Assembly (NCBI GenBank): GCA_022709365.1
Contig: JAKLIY010000015.1
Location: 22,696-86,695 of the forward strand
DNA length: 64,000 nucleotides
Direction of reading: 5' to 3'
From: Pseudomonadota bacterium
GTDB lineage: Bacteria; Pseudomonadota; Gammaproteobacteria; Competibacterales; Competibacteraceae
A program made the translations under genes and the position numbers. Under the pieces are notes generated by a model. The model saw nothing but the letters and a program-made list of their open reading frames with translations. It was not told the DNA's origin and did not search any database. Positions 25,205 through 35,700 of this stretch are shown here, piece after piece; position 1 is the first letter of the stretch, and every line of letters begins with the position of its first letter.

Positions 25205-26303
25205 TTATAGTCCGCTCTTCAAACTGGCCTCGATGAAATCGTCCAGATCGCCGTCCAGCACCGTCTGGGTGTTGCCGGTTTCCACGCCGGTGCGTAAATC
25301 CTTGATGCGCGACTGATCCAGCACATAGGAACGAATCTGCTGCCCCCAGCCGATGTCAGATTTGCTGTCTTCCACCGCCTGGGACTGGGCGTTGCGCTTT
25401 TGCACTTCCAGTTCGTAGAGCTTGGCCTTGAGCTGTTTCATGGCTGTGGAGCGGTTCTTATGCTGGGAGCGGTCATTCTGGCACTGGACGACGATGTTGG
25501 TCGGCAGGTGGGTAATGCGCACGGCGGATTCGGTGCGGTTGACATGCTGACCGCCAGCACCGGAGGCGCGGTAGACATCGACGCGCAAATCGGCGGGATT
25601 GATTTCGACTTGGATGCTGTCGTCGATTTCCGGGGAGACGAACACGGCGGCGAATGAGGTATGGCGGCGGTTGCCAGAATCGAAGGGCGATTTGCGCACC
25701 AGGCGATGCACGCCGGTTTCGGTGCGCAGCCAGCCAAAAGCATAAGGACCTTCAAAGCGGATGCTGGCGCTTTTGATGCCGGCCACTTCGCCGGGCGAGG
25801 CTTCCAGCAGTTCAGTGGTGAAGCCGCGTCGTTCTCCCCAGCGCAGATACATGCGCAGCAGCATTTCGGCCCAGTCCTGGGCTTCGGTGCCGCCTGAACC
25901 GGACTGCACATCGAGGAAGGCGTTGCTGGCATCGAGTTCGCCGGAGAACATGCGCTGGAATTCCAGATCAGCGACGATCCGACCCTGAGTCTCAATATCC
26001 CGGACGACTTCGGCGACCGCCGCCTCATCGTCCTCTTCGCCGGCCAGCGTCAACAGTTCAGCCGCTTCATTTAAGCCCCGACTCAGATTTTCCAGCCGGT
26101 CGACCACCGCTTCCAGCTCCGCACGCTCCTTGCCGAGCGCCTGCGCCCGCTCCGGGTCATTCCAGAGGGTTGGTTCTTCCAGTTCCCGGTTGACTTCGAT
26201 CAGCCGTTCGCGCCGGGTCTCGAAGTCAAAGATACCCCCTCAGGGACGCGCAACGTTCCTGGAGGTCTTGAATCTGGTAAAAGTAGGGGTTGAGTTCCTG
26301 CAC
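25205..26303 (-). CDS. prfB: Peptide chain release factor 2 (programmed +1 frameshift)
   Basis: Recognises UGA and UAA stops. The gene is in two frames. The first runs from GTG at 26303 ([13 protein letters not shown]..., aligned with the E. coli MFEINP start, with TGGAG upstream) through LRGYL to an in-frame TGA at 26228-26226. After a +1 shift it continues LDFETR and on through the main part. The main part has the peptidyl-tRNA hydrolysis motif GGQ ([15 protein letters not shown]) and the codon-reading SPF tripeptide (RKSPFDSG). Both are intact, so this is a working regulated gene and not a pseudogene. It should be followed directly by lysS, but a repeat and a Uma2 gene intervene. Confidence 0.95.
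26225..26240 (-). promoter_or_regulatory. prfB autoregulatory frameshift site
   Basis: Read on the minus strand this is AGGGGG-TAT-CTT-TGA-C: an internal Shine-Dalgarno-like element, the CTT slippery codon and the UGA stop followed by C, matching the classic bacterial RF2 site exactly. Low RF2 activity at UGA lets the ribosome shift +1 and make more RF2. Confidence 0.95.
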
Positions 26304-26385
26304 GATGCGGCTCCAGGGTCACGCTGAGGGGGATGAATTGTAGCTTTAACGAGGGTTCCCATCATATCCCCCATTCAATGTTGAC

Positions 26386-27222
26386 TCACTCGACCGCCTC
26401 AACTTTCTTATCGTGTTCGATCATGGCGTAGGCGGAGTGATTGTGAATGGACTCAAAATTCTCCGACTCCACGGCATATGCCAAGATCCGTTCATCCTGA
26501 TTCAGTTGGGCGGCGATGTCGCGCACCATGTCCTCAACAAACTTCGGATTCTCGTAAGCCCGCTCGGTCACATATTTTTCATCTGGACGTTTCAACAATC
26601 CATACAGTTCACAGGACGCTTCCTTTTCCGCCAGATCAATTAAATCTTCAATCCAGATAAAGCCATTGATCCGTGCGTTGATGGTCACATGGGAACGCTG
26701 GTTATGCGCCCCGTACTGAGAAATCTTCTTTGAACACGGACACAGGCTGGTGACGGGAACCACCACTTTGAGATTCATCGTCGGCTGTCCATGACGAATT
26801 TCGCCAATGAACGTCACCTCGTAATCCATCAGGCTCTGCACCCCGGAAACCGGTGCCGCCTTATTGACGAAATAGGTAAAGGTCATTTCGATATGCCCGG
26901 CTTCCGCCTCCAGCCGTTCAGTCATTTCCGCCAGCATATCTTTGAAGGAATCAACCGAAATCTCGCGCCCGGGTACGTTTAGAATCTCTACAAACCGCGA
27001 CATGTGCGTGCCCTTGAAGTTATGGGGCAAGTTCACGTACATGTTGAAAGTAGCGATAGTATGTTGTTCGCCGCCGTTGCGGTCGCGGACGCGAACGGGA
27101 TGGCGGATATCCTTGATGCCGACCTTGTTGATCGCCAGACGGCGGGTGTCAATGCTGTTTTGCACATCAGGAATCGGGATCACCGTGGACATAGCCGCGG
27201 AACTCATGATCAAGGGCTTCAT
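26386..27222 (-). CDS. folE2: GTP cyclohydrolase FolE2 (type IB)
   Basis: Converts GTP to 7,8-dihydroneopterin triphosphate, the first step to folate and related pterin products. 278 aa. Characteristic stretches: [35 protein letters not shown], the metal-binding Cys in [22 protein letters not shown], and [20 protein letters not shown]. FolE2 enzymes can use metals other than zinc and are often kept for zinc-poor conditions (family knowledge). No Zur site was recognised. AGAGGA lies 5 nt before the ATG at 27222. It is downstream of dxs on the same strand. Confidence 0.95.
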   Translation of the reverse strand: MKPLIMSSAAMSTVIPIPDVQNSIDTRRLAINKVGIKDIRHPVRVRDRNGGEQHTIATFNMYVNLPHNFKGTHMSRFVEILNVPGREISVDSFKDMLAEMTERLEAEAGHIEMTFTYFVNKAAPVSGVQSLMDYEVTFIGEIRHGQPTMNLKVVVPVTSLCPCSKKISQYGAHNQRSHVTINARINGFIWIEDLIDLAEKEASCELYGLLKRPDEKYVTERAYENPKFVEDMVRDIAAQLNQDERILAYAVESENFESIHNHSAYAMIEHDKKVEAVE

Positions 27223-27362
27223 GCAATCCTCTCAACAAGGCGCCCGTTAGCAGCAGGCGGGTTGGCAGCGGTTCACTACCCGTTTGGATGATGAATCGGG
27301 CAGTTAATTCCCGATGATTAAACTCAGAAATTCGTGGTCTTGTGTTGGGCGACCACTGACCC

Positions 27363-29240
27363 CTATTCACTGTCCACTCCCTTGTTCCACTCCATCAACT
27401 GCTGAAATACGCCCTCCGCATCCAGGCCGCATTCCGCCAGCAGTTCAGCACGCTCACCCTGTTCCACGAAGCGATCCGGCAAGCCGATATGCCGGATTGG
27501 AATCACGATGCCGCGCCGCGCCAGACATTCACTGACCGCACTGCCCGCGCCGCCGGCCACCACATTTTCTTCCAGTGTCGCCAGTCCGCGATGCTCGGTG
27601 GCCATTTGGACAATCAGCGCCTCATCCAGCGGTTTGATGAAGCGCATATTGACCACTGTCGCGTCCAACCGTTCCGCCACGGCTTCGGCGACCGTGACCA
27701 TTGCGCCAAACGCCAATAACGCGATTTTCTGACCGCGCTGGCGAATTTCCCCCTGACCCACCGGTAACGCCCGCATTTCCCGCTCGACCTTCACCCCCGG
27801 CCCCTTGCCACGCGGATAGCGCACTGCCGCGGGCTGGTTCAACTGGAAGCCGGTGTAGAGCATTTGCCGGCACTCGTTCTCATCCGCCGGAGCCATGACC
27901 ACCAGATTGGGAATGCAACGCAGATAGCTGTAATCGAAGCTGCCGGCGTGAGTCGGCCCATCCGGCCCGACCAGTCCAGCGCGGTCGATAGCGAACAGCA
28001 CTGGCAAATTTTGCAGGGCGACATCGTGAATCAGTTGATCGTAGGCGCGTTGCAGAAAGGTGGAATAGATCGCCACCACTGGTTTGAGACCATCGCAGGC
28101 CAGCCCGGCGGCCAACGTGACGGCATGTTGTTCGGCGATGGCGACATCGAAATAGCGCTCCGGGAAGCGCTCGGAAAATTCCACCAGTCCGGAACCTTCG
28201 CGCATGGCGGGGGTAATGCCGATCAGCCGCTCATCCTGCTCGGCCATGTCGCATAGCCATTCGCCTAATAGCTGCGTGTAGGTCAGCCCGCCGCCCGACT
28301 GAGCTGGTTTCAGTCCACAGGCGGGATCGAAGGTTCCGACCCCGTGATAGCCCACCGGCTCCTCCTCGGCCCGTTGGTAGCCTTTGCCCTTGCGGGTCAC
28401 GACATGCAACAAACGCGGCCCGTCCAGCGCCCGCAGATTGCGCAACGTCGAGACTAAGGTCGGCAGATCGTGGCCGTCCACCGGGCCGAAATAATGAAAG
28501 CCCAGTTCCTCGAACAGCGTTCCTTCCGGCACGAGGAGACCCTTGACGTGTTCCTCGGCGCGGCGGGCGACCTCCAGCACTGGCGGGACATGGCTCAGTA
28601 CTTTCTTGCCGCCCTCGCGCACCGTGGAAAACAGCCGGCTGGAGAGCAACTGGGTCAAATGCGTCGATAAGGCACCGACATTGGGCGAAATCGACATTTC
28701 ATTGTCGTTCAACACCACCAGCAGATTACTCTTCAGATGACCGATGTGATTGAGCGCCTCGAAAGCCATACCGGCGGTCATCGCCCCATCGCCGATGACG
28801 GCGACGATCCGGCGGTCGCTGCCGATCCGTTCTGCCGCAATCGCCATGCCTAGCGCGGCGCTCAACGACGTGCTGGAATGGCCGACGCCAAACGTGTCAT
28901 AGGGGCTTTCGCAGCGCTTGGGGAAACCGGCGATGCCGCCCTTACGCCGCAGGGTGTCCATGCGGGCGCGACGGCCGGTCAGAATTTTGTGCGGGTAGGT
29001 CTGATGGCCCACATCCCAGACCAATCGATCTTCGGGCGTATTGAAGACGTAATGCAGAGCGATGGTCAGTTCCACGGTGCCCAGATTGGCGGCGAAATGC
29101 CCACCGGTACGGGCGACGGTCTGAATGAGGAACTCGCGCAACTCCTGCGCCAGCATCGGCAAGCGTGTTTCCGGCAACCTGCGCACATCCGGCGGGGTGT
29201 CGATCTGTTCCAACAAGGGAAAGGAAAATCCAGTGGTCAT
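27363..29240 (-). CDS. dxs: 1-deoxy-D-xylulose-5-phosphate synthase
   Basis: Thiamine-diphosphate enzyme condensing pyruvate and glyceraldehyde 3-phosphate, the entry step of the MEP isoprenoid pathway. About 625 aa from the ATG at 29240; the open frame upstream would add 26 unlikely residues. Motifs: [16 protein letters not shown], the TPP-binding [15 protein letters not shown]...NDNEMSIS, the transketolase [13 protein letters not shown] and [15 protein letters not shown]. ispA precedes it by 81 bp on the same strand, the usual ispA-dxs arrangement, so isoprenoid precursor supply is co-located. Confidence 0.96.
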   Translation of the reverse strand: MTTGFSFPLLEQIDTPPDVRRLPETRLPMLAQELREFLIQTVARTGGHFAANLGTVELTIALHYVFNTPEDRLVWDVGHQTYPHKILTGRRARMDTLRRKGGIAGFPKRCESPYDTFGVGHSSTSLSAALGMAIAAERIGSDRRIVAVIGDGAMTAGMAFEALNHIGHLKSNLLVVLNDNEMSISPNVGALSTHLTQLLSSRLFSTVREGGKKVLSHVPPVLEVARRAEEHVKGLLVPEGTLFEELGFHYFGPVDGHDLPTLVSTLRNLRALDGPRLLHVVTRKGKGYQRAEEEPVGYHGVGTFDPACGLKPAQSGGGLTYTQLLGEWLCDMAEQDERLIGITPAMREGSGLVEFSERFPERYFDVAIAEQHAVTLAAGLACDGLKPVVAIYSTFLQRAYDQLIHDVALQNLPVLFAIDRAGLVGPDGPTHAGSFDYSYLRCIPNLVVMAPADENECRQMLYTGFQLNQPAAVRYPRGKGPGVKVEREMRALPVGQGEIRQRGQKIALLAFGAMVTVAEAVAERLDATVVNMRFIKPLDEALIVQMATEHRGLATLEENVVAGGAGSAVSECLARRGIVIPIRHIGLPDRFVEQGERAELLAECGLDAEGVFQQLMEWNKGVDSE

Positions 29241-29321
29241 GATTAAACAGTGTCCGTATCCATTCGCGGCGCGACAAAGTTGATCAAGCTGCCGGGTCAG
29301 TCGGTAGCGGCGCGCCAACTT

Positions 29322-30209
29322 TCAAGAGGGGCGTTCGACGATATAGGCAGCGATCCAGCGCAGAGGGTCGGCTTCGCTGCCGAAAGCGTCCAGGCTGGCC
29401 AGCGCGTTCTGATGAAGCAGTTGGGCGTGTTCGCGGGCGCCTTCCAGACCCAGCAAGGCCGGATAGGTAGGTTTGTTCAGCACCCGGTCGGAGCCTTGGG
29501 GTTTGCCCAGGGTCGCCGTGTCGCCCACTACATCGAGAATGTCATCGCGGATCTGGAAGGCCAGGCCGATGCATTTGGCGTAGCGATCCAGCCGTTCCAG
29601 CAGCGCTGGATCGGTTGTGGGCTGGCTGAGCGCTCCCAATAGAACGCTGGCGCGGATCAGCGCCCCGGTCTTGTGGATATGCATGTTTTCCAGCTCGGCC
29701 AGGCTCAACTCTCGCCCAGTAGCCGCTAGGTCAATCGCCTGACCGCCGACCATGCCGCGTGAACCGGCGGCCTGCGCCAATATCCCCAGCATCCGCAGAC
29801 GAATGGCTGGGTCGGGCGTCATAGCGGGGTCCTGGCCGAGGGTTTGGAACGCCAGCGCTTGCAGCGCGTCGCCGGCCAGGATCGCCAGCGCCTCACCAAA
29901 GGTTTTATGACAGGTCGGTTGGCCATGGCGGAGATCATCATCATCCATGGCCGGCAGGTCATCGTGAATGAGTGAATAGGCGTGAATGAACTCCACCGCG
30001 CAGGCGGGACCATCCAGCACTTCAGGCAGAGCGCCGACCGCCTGGCCGGCCAGATAAACCAACACGGGGCGGATACGCTTGCCGCCGCCCAGCACGGCGT
30101 AGCGCATCGCCTGATGCAGGTCGCCGGGATGCAGATCACCGACGGGCAGGCACTGATCAAGCGCCAGTTCCACACGGGCCTGGTAGGTTTTGATGAGTTC
30201 AGCAACCAC
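29322..30209 (-). CDS. ispA: Farnesyl diphosphate synthase (polyprenyl synthetase)
   Basis: Adds isopentenyl units to make geranyl and farnesyl diphosphate. 295 aa, normal length. First aspartate-rich motif in HDDLPAMDDDDLRHG, second in FQIRDDILDVVGD, plus GGKRIRPVLVYLAG and GGQAIDLAATG. The start is GTG at 30209. In relatives an xseB gene often precedes ispA; here the upstream neighbour is a phasin gene with a hairpin-rich 164-bp spacer. Confidence 0.95.
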   Translation of the reverse strand: MVAELIKTYQARVELALDQCLPVGDLHPGDLHQAMRYAVLGGGKRIRPVLVYLAGQAVGALPEVLDGPACAVEFIHAYSLIHDDLPAMDDDDLRHGQPTCHKTFGEALAILAGDALQALAFQTLGQDPAMTPDPAIRLRMLGILAQAAGSRGMVGGQAIDLAATGRELSLAELENMHIHKTGALIRASVLLGALSQPTTDPALLERLDRYAKCIGLAFQIRDDILDVVGDTATLGKPQGSDRVLNKPTYPALLGLEGAREHAQLLHQNALASLDAFGSEADPLRWIAAYIVERPS

Positions 30210-30302
30210 GATGGTTCATCCACTCGTTGGGCGAACCGTGCCCTGCCTGGCCAATGAGTCCTGTCAGCGTGGTCTTGAAAGGGGATTGTCTGGCCGTCAT
30301 GC

Positions 30303-30354
30303 CCGTTCGCCCGTTGAAGGTAAACGTGTACGTTACCTTGCGACTGGCGAACGG
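30303..30354. other. Nested hairpin between the phasin gene and ispA
   Basis: Outer arms of 9 bp (CCGTTCGCC at 30303-30311, GGCGAACGG at 30346-30354) enclose an inner 7-bp stem (AAGGTAA / TTACCTT at 30317-30323 and 30333-30339). No U-run follows on either strand. It could be a transcript-end structure for the phasin gene, an attenuator for ispA, or a protein-binding palindrome. Confidence 0.5.
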
Positions 30355-30373
30355 TCAATTTGGAATCAGCAGG

Positions 30374-30850
30374 TCAGGCAGTAGACGAGGTCGCGAGTTC
30401 AGCAGTATTTTTGGCGGGGCGCGCCTTACGCGCCTTGGCTTCAAGCTCCGCTGCCTGACTTAATTCCTGAATATTCTGCGTGAGCAACTCCACCTGTTGG
30501 AGCAATTGCTGGATATCATCGCGGGTCGGTACGCCCAGACGGCTGAGGGCGCGCGCCACTCGCGTCTGAAACACTTCTTCCAGCTTGTTCCAGCCACCAG
30601 CGGCCTGATCGCGAATTTCGTCGACCTTGTCCTTAACCGCTTCGATACCTTCCTTGATCTGTTGCGTCTTTTCACTGGCGGTCTTTTTCATCTGCGCATC
30701 CACTGCCTGGCCTTCCTGAACCAGGGTATCGAAAACCTTGCTGCCCTCTTCCTGCGCCCTGGCGAATGCGCCCAGCCCGGCCAGCCAGACTTGGCGAGCG
30801 AAATCCCGGACATCGCCGGTCAGTTGATTTTCAAACAGGTCAGGTTTCAT
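30374..30850 (-). CDS. Phasin family protein (PHA granule-associated)
   Basis: 158 aa, almost wholly helical. The N-terminal part (ARQVWLAGLGAFARAQEEGSKVF) is the signature of PhaI/PhaF-type phasins, which coat polyhydroxyalkanoate granules. A coiled-coil middle is followed by a putative QQLLQQVELLTQNIQEL helix and an Ala/Lys-rich tail (KARKARPAKNTAE) that could bind DNA weakly. Its presence suggests a PHA-storing organism, but no PHA synthase is in the window. Confidence 0.85.
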   Translation of the reverse strand: MKPDLFENQLTGDVRDFARQVWLAGLGAFARAQEEGSKVFDTLVQEGQAVDAQMKKTASEKTQQIKEGIEAVKDKVDEIRDQAAGGWNKLEEVFQTRVARALSRLGVPTRDDIQQLLQQVELLTQNIQELSQAAELEAKARKARPAKNTAELATSSTA

Positions 30851-30933
30851 CAGCGGGTCCTCGGTGCAATGTTCATGATCGATTGATGACTAGCAAGTTA
30901 GCAGACAAAATTAGAGTCCGCATACTAACGAGT

Positions 30934-31326
30934 TCATGCGGTAATGGCCGCCACCAGCCGATTCAACAACGCCCGCACCTCCTCCGGTGTCAAGCCCAGG
31001 CGGGTCGGCTCCAAATGCACTTCCAGCCCCGGACGTAGCGTGACCCGGCTCCACACCTCGATGGTTCCCGGTTCCGGCAGCGGCAATCCCGCTTCATCAC
31101 CCTGCAACAGGCGGCTAATGCGCTCCAGAGAGACGCCCGCCGCCTGCCATTTGCGAATCAATAGCAGTTGCTCCAGATGACGGCGGGTGTAGTACGCGCC
31201 GCGCCGCTCGCCTTCCGGCGGGTCCAGCAACCCTTTCTGTGTGTAGAACCGCACGGTACGCCGGGCGATGCCGCTCAAAGTGCAAAGTTCATCAATCCCG
31301 AAAGTGGGTTCCGGTTGTTCGCTCAT
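30934..31326 (-). CDS. MerR family transcriptional regulator
   Basis: 130 aa. The N-terminal winged helix is typical of MerR: FGIDELCTLSGIARRTVRFYTQKGLL followed by GAYYTRRHLEQLLLIRKWQ and LERISRLL. The short C-terminal part (VWSRVTLRPGLEVHLEP) has no metal-binding cysteine pattern, so the effector is unknown. ATG at 31326 is preferred over the GTG one codon before. A 41-codon ORF ends 6 bp upstream of this ATG on the same strand. Confidence 0.87.
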   Translation of the reverse strand: MSEQPEPTFGIDELCTLSGIARRTVRFYTQKGLLDPPEGERRGAYYTRRHLEQLLLIRKWQAAGVSLERISRLLQGDEAGLPLPEPGTIEVWSRVTLRPGLEVHLEPTRLGLTPEEVRALLNRLVAAITA

Positions 31327-31332
31327 CACTTT

Positions 31333-31458
31333 TCACCCTGTCGTGCACCAGGTTTTGACCAGCGCCTCGACCGTCGTCGCCAGCGTCGCCGAAACCTGCC
31401 GCTGGAAATAGGCGCGAATGGGCCGGGTGAATTTGCGCGGATGGTTGGCCTGACTCAT
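31333..31458 (-). CDS. Short ORF (41 aa) directly upstream of the MerR regulator
   Basis: Begins ATG AGT CAG at 31458 with GGAGGG about 8 nt upstream and ends TGA at 31333, six bases before the regulator ATG. The product is basic at the start (MSQANHPRKFTRPIR) then helical (SATLATTVEALVKTW). I do not recognise it. It could be a real small protein or a translated leader that couples to merR translation. Confidence 0.5.
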   Translation of the reverse strand: MSQANHPRKFTRPIRAYFQRQVSATLATTVEALVKTWCTTG

Positions 31459-31567
31459 GAATGCTCCCTCCACAGGGGATGACCGGCCAGGTTCCGACCG
31501 GGTTCAGGGGGGGATTTTAGTACAGTTATTTAACACATCAAGAGTGTCGATAAAGAAAGATCAGCGC

Positions 31568-32035
31568 TCAAGTCGCAGCGGGCATCATCTTTTCCGGCAT
31601 CTGCACCGCCACGACCTGGCCCCGCGCACAGACTTCGCCGTTAGCGGTCACCGTGGCGCTGACCACCACCTTGCGGCCCTTGATTTCCTGAACCTTACCG
31701 CGAATTTCCAGCGGCGTAGGGCGCAGATATTCGACCTGGAGCGCGGCGGTGACAAAGCGCAGCGGCGGTAAGGTGTCCATAGCGCGTCCGGCTGCGCGGT
31801 AAGCGGCGGCAGAAGCCGTCCCGGTGCCATGGCAGTCGATCAGGGAGGCGATCAGGCCGCCGTAGACATAGCCGGGAATGGCGATGTGATAGGGCTGGGG
31901 AGTGAAAGACGCGACCGATTCATCGCCGTCCCAAGTGCTTTTCAGTTGATAGCCGTGTTCGTTGAGCCGGCCACAACCGTAGCAATGACTGAGTTCTTCG
32001 GGATAGTAGTCTTGGAAGGCTTTGGAGTTGCTCAT
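31568..32035 (-). CDS. PaaI-like hotdog-fold thioesterase
   Basis: 155 aa from the ATG at 32035; the open frame adds eleven upstream residues that look non-coding. Hotdog marks: a CYGCG N-terminal cluster and GYVYGGLIASLIDCHGTGTA, the central helix with the HGG-like catalytic region of acyl-CoA thioesterases, then VEYLRPTPLE and GKVQEIKGRKVVVSATVTANGEVCARG. Substrate unknown. It is the last recognisable gene before the restriction-modification island at 32073. Confidence 0.8.
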   Translation of the reverse strand: MSNSKAFQDYYPEELSHCYGCGRLNEHGYQLKSTWDGDESVASFTPQPYHIAIPGYVYGGLIASLIDCHGTGTASAAAYRAAGRAMDTLPPLRFVTAALQVEYLRPTPLEIRGKVQEIKGRKVVVSATVTANGEVCARGQVVAVQMPEKMMPAAT

Positions 32036-32072
32036 TAGATTTTTCTCAAGATGGATAAACGGACACAAAGTA

Positions 32073-32795
32073 CTACCACTGTTCGTGGCTCAAAGGCGCA
32101 CGATTCAATTCCTCGCGAATCAGCCGCCAGTGAGGCAGATGATAGTCCATGAGCGCCTTGAACCGGTCGTTATGGTTCCGCTCCAGCAGGTGCATGAGTT
32201 CGTGAACGATGATGTATTCCAGGCAACGGGCCGGCTTTTTGACCAATTCCAGATTGAGCCAAATGCGGCGGGCGACGATGTTGCAGGTTCCCCAGCGGGT
32301 TTTCATTCGCTTGATGCCCCAGTCGGCGACCTGCACCCCTAACACCGGCTGCCACTGCTCCAGCAACGGCGGAATCCGCTCGCGCAGTTGCTCCCGATAC
32401 CACTGTTGCAAGACCCGTTGCCGCTGTTCAACGGTCGTTTCTGGACGGATAAACAGATCGATAAAATCAGCGCCACTGCGGCGGATGCGGGGCGGACCGG
32501 TGTACGCCAGGACCCGCAGCCGGTAGCGCTGCCCCAGAAAGTCATGACTTTCCCCGCTGACCATTTCACGCCGCGACTGGCGGGATTGTGCGGCGAAACG
32601 GGCTTGTTGGCGCCGAATCCAGCTCAGCTTGTTGATGACGGCCAGCCGCACGGCGTCATCGTTCACCACCAGTGGGGCGGCGACCCGGACCCGGCCATTC
32701 GGCGGGTAAACGCCCAAGTGCAGGTTCTTGATGTTCTTGCGCACCACTTCGATGGTGAGATCGCCGACGGTGAGGCAGTGCGGTTCAGTAGTCAC
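32073..32795 (-). CDS. YgjP-like (DUF45) zinc metallopeptidase, last gene of the RM operon
   Basis: 240 aa with the zinc-protease helix VHELMHLLERNHNDRF near residue 205 (HExxH plus a downstream His). The preceding MKTRWGTCN block and NLELVKKP are standard for this SprT/YgjP family. The GTG start at 32795 overlaps the end of hsdR by 11 bp. DUF45 genes are frequent companions of type I restriction loci; whether they process RM subunits is not established. Confidence 0.87.
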   Translation of the reverse strand: MTTEPHCLTVGDLTIEVVRKNIKNLHLGVYPPNGRVRVAAPLVVNDDAVRLAVINKLSWIRRQQARFAAQSRQSRREMVSGESHDFLGQRYRLRVLAYTGPPRIRRSGADFIDLFIRPETTVEQRQRVLQQWYREQLRERIPPLLEQWQPVLGVQVADWGIKRMKTRWGTCNIVARRIWLNLELVKKPARCLEYIIVHELMHLLERNHNDRFKALMDYHLPHWRLIREELNRAPLSHEQW

Positions 32796-35700
32796 GTTGG
32801 TTTTTCACCAGGTCGAGAATCCGGTCAACCAATGCATCCAGGTCAACGGTCTGGTAGCGGCGGCGTTCGTCCTGAATATCACCCTCTTGCGCCACACTTG
32901 GAGGGGACTGGGCGATGGCCGCCTTGATCGCCAGTTTCACCTTTTTGGTTTTGAGCGGGTGGTCACGCCAGCCCTTTTGCAGACTGGCGCGGACTGCCGC
33001 ATCGACCGTCAGCGCCAGTGCTTCATCCTGGCCCAGGTTGTTGTACAGCGCCTGCTGGGCGGGTGTGTCGAGGGTGGCCGGATAAATGACGTGCTGGCGA
33101 GGATGCGTGACTTGCCGGGCGAGTTGGGCAATCTGGGTCAAATACTGCTGGTAATTCAGCGCCTGCTGGCGGCGTTGGGCGATCAGCGCATCCAGCAAAG
33201 TGGACATATTGGCGTAATAAGCTGGGTCCACTGGCGACTCGTTAATAATCAGCTTGCGAACGTTGTTCTCGATGGTTTCAGCGACGGCGTCTTCATGGTT
33301 CCGCAGGTTCCTGGGTAGAGATTCCACAGCGGCGGGACCGCGTTCGACCAGGAGTTGCACCAAACTCAAGTCATCAAATGTGGAGATTTTCTCGCTTTCT
33401 TCCGCCTGGATGTAGGCATCGATCAAGTGGCGCATGGCCGGCTCGTACATCTTGAGGTCGATAGAGTCGCCACTGGCTAGGCGGATTTCATCACGGGCCT
33501 GGGTGTAGTGCAGGACTTCGGCTTTTACCGTGACAATCTCCGCTGGGCGGTAGCCGGCGGGACCGAGTTCATTGGCCAGATTGGCGAACCTGCGCTGCAA
33601 CGTGGCGGTGTGTTGGTAAAGCGCCTGACGCCTGGATTCGTTGTCCTTGAGTTGCGCGGCGTTGCCGGATTCCTGAGCGCAGAAGTAGCGTAAGTAAGCG
33701 GGGGTATCCTTGGGTGGCTCCACCGGTTCACAAAGCGCCTTGATCGCCTCGCGGGCGGCATCCAGATCTTCGCGCCCCTTGCTCAATCGGTCCTTCAGCA
33801 ACCCGGCCACATCTTCCGGGGCGTAGCCGTCCAATGCGCCCGAGGTGTAGTCCTGCACTGCGCCCTCCAGACGCTGAAACAAATCCTTGTAGTCGATGAT
33901 GTAGCCGTAATCCTTGTCGTCGCCGTCCAGCCGATTGACGCGGCAGATGGCTTGAAACAGGCCGTGGTCGCGCATGGATTTATCGATGTACAGGTAGGTC
34001 GCCGGGGGCGCATCGAAGCCGGTCAGCAACTTGTCCACCACGATCAACAGCTTCAGTTGTCCCGGTTGTTCAATGAAGCGTTTTTTGGCCTGTTGTTCAA
34101 ACAGTTCCACCTTGTGGATGGCAGTGTCCGGGGCTTCCTGGAACCAGTCGGCCAGCAGGGTCCGGTAAATCTCGTACTTGCGCAGATTGTCGGTGTCGCC
34201 TTCGCCGGTGGTTTCGCCTTTGGCGTCAGCAATATTGGGCTGATAGCTGGTGACGATGGCGCAATGGCCTTTGAGTTCAGTGTTGGCGAATAACTCGTAG
34301 AGCTTGCAGGCTTCGTAGATGCTGCCGGCGACCAGCAGGGCGTTGCCGTGGCCGTCCATCAGGCGCGGCTTGGTGTTCATGTCGAGGAGGAGGTCAGCGA
34401 CGATCTTTTCCAGTCGCGATTGGCTGGAGAGTACCCGTTGCATGGTGCCCCATTTCTTCTTGAGCTGCGCCTTGGCCAGATCGTTGAGTCCCCGGGTTTT
34501 GGCCGCGAACCAGTCGTCGATCTTCTCGGGTGAGGTGAGCGCCTGGTCAATGTCGCGGGCTTCATAGCGCAGGTCCAGCACCACGCCTTCGCGCACCGCC
34601 TGGTCAAATTTGTAGGTGTGAATGTAGCGGCCAAACACTTCGATGCTTTTCTGCTTGTCGGCTTTGAGCAAGGGGGTGCCGGTGAAGCCGATGAACAGCG
34701 CTTCCGGCAGGAGGGTCTTCATCGCTTGGTGCAATTCACCGGACTGGGTGCGGTGGCATTCGTCGACGAAGACGATGAAATCGCCCTTGGGCGTGAAGTC
34801 GGGTGGGCGTTTCTGGAGGGTTTCGATAAAGGCAGCCGTGGCCTCGGGGTCTTCGCCGTCGGTCTTGCCGCCGAACTTATGCACCAGGGAACACACCAGC
34901 CAGGGCGTCGTGGCGTTCAGCGTGGCGAGGAGATCAGCGCCGCTTTGTACGCGATCAATCGCTTCGTTGACGCCCTTGAAGACCTTTTCAATTTGTTCGT
35001 CCAGTTCGGTGCGGTCGGTGATGATGAGCAGGCGGGTGTGGGGACGGTTCTCGCGGAGCCAGCGGGCCAGCCAGACCATGGTCAGGCTTTTGCCGCTGCC
35101 CTGAGTATGCCAAATGATGCCGCCCTCGCGGCGCTGGATAAACTCCTGCGCGGCTTTGACGCCGAAGTATTGGTTCTGGCGGCAGAGCTTTTTGATGCCG
35201 GCATCGAAGACGATGAAGTCGTGGATCAATTCCAGAAAGCGCAATTTACTGGCTATCTGGATCAGTTGCCGGTCGAGCAGGTTGTCGATGGGACTGTCTT
35301 CCGTCCAGCGCAGGTAATACTTTTCCGGGGTCTCAATCGCGCCGTAGCGCAGACCTTCAGTGTCATTGCCGGCCATCACGAACTGGATCGTCGCGAAGAA
35401 CGGCTGAATGAAGGTTTTTTTCTGGTTGTCGAGGTTCTGGCGGATGCCCTCGCTGACCGATACGGTGGAGCGTTTCAGTTCCAGCACACCCAGGGCGATG
35501 CCGTTGACGTACAGCACGAGGTCCGGGCGTTTGGTATGGGCCTGGGGGTCGGCGGGCTGGAGGGTGACTTCTTCGGCAATCGCGAAGTCGTTGGCCTGGG
35601 GATTTTTCCAGTCGATCAGCCAGACCGTTTGCATGTTTTCGCCGACCTCGGCACGCACCTTGACGCCATAGCGCAGGAGTTCGTAAACGGCGCGGTTGCG

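Noticed and set aside
25205..26303. prfB as a frameshifted pseudogene
   Set aside because: The shift occurs at the exact RF2 programmed site and the rest of the protein is intact.
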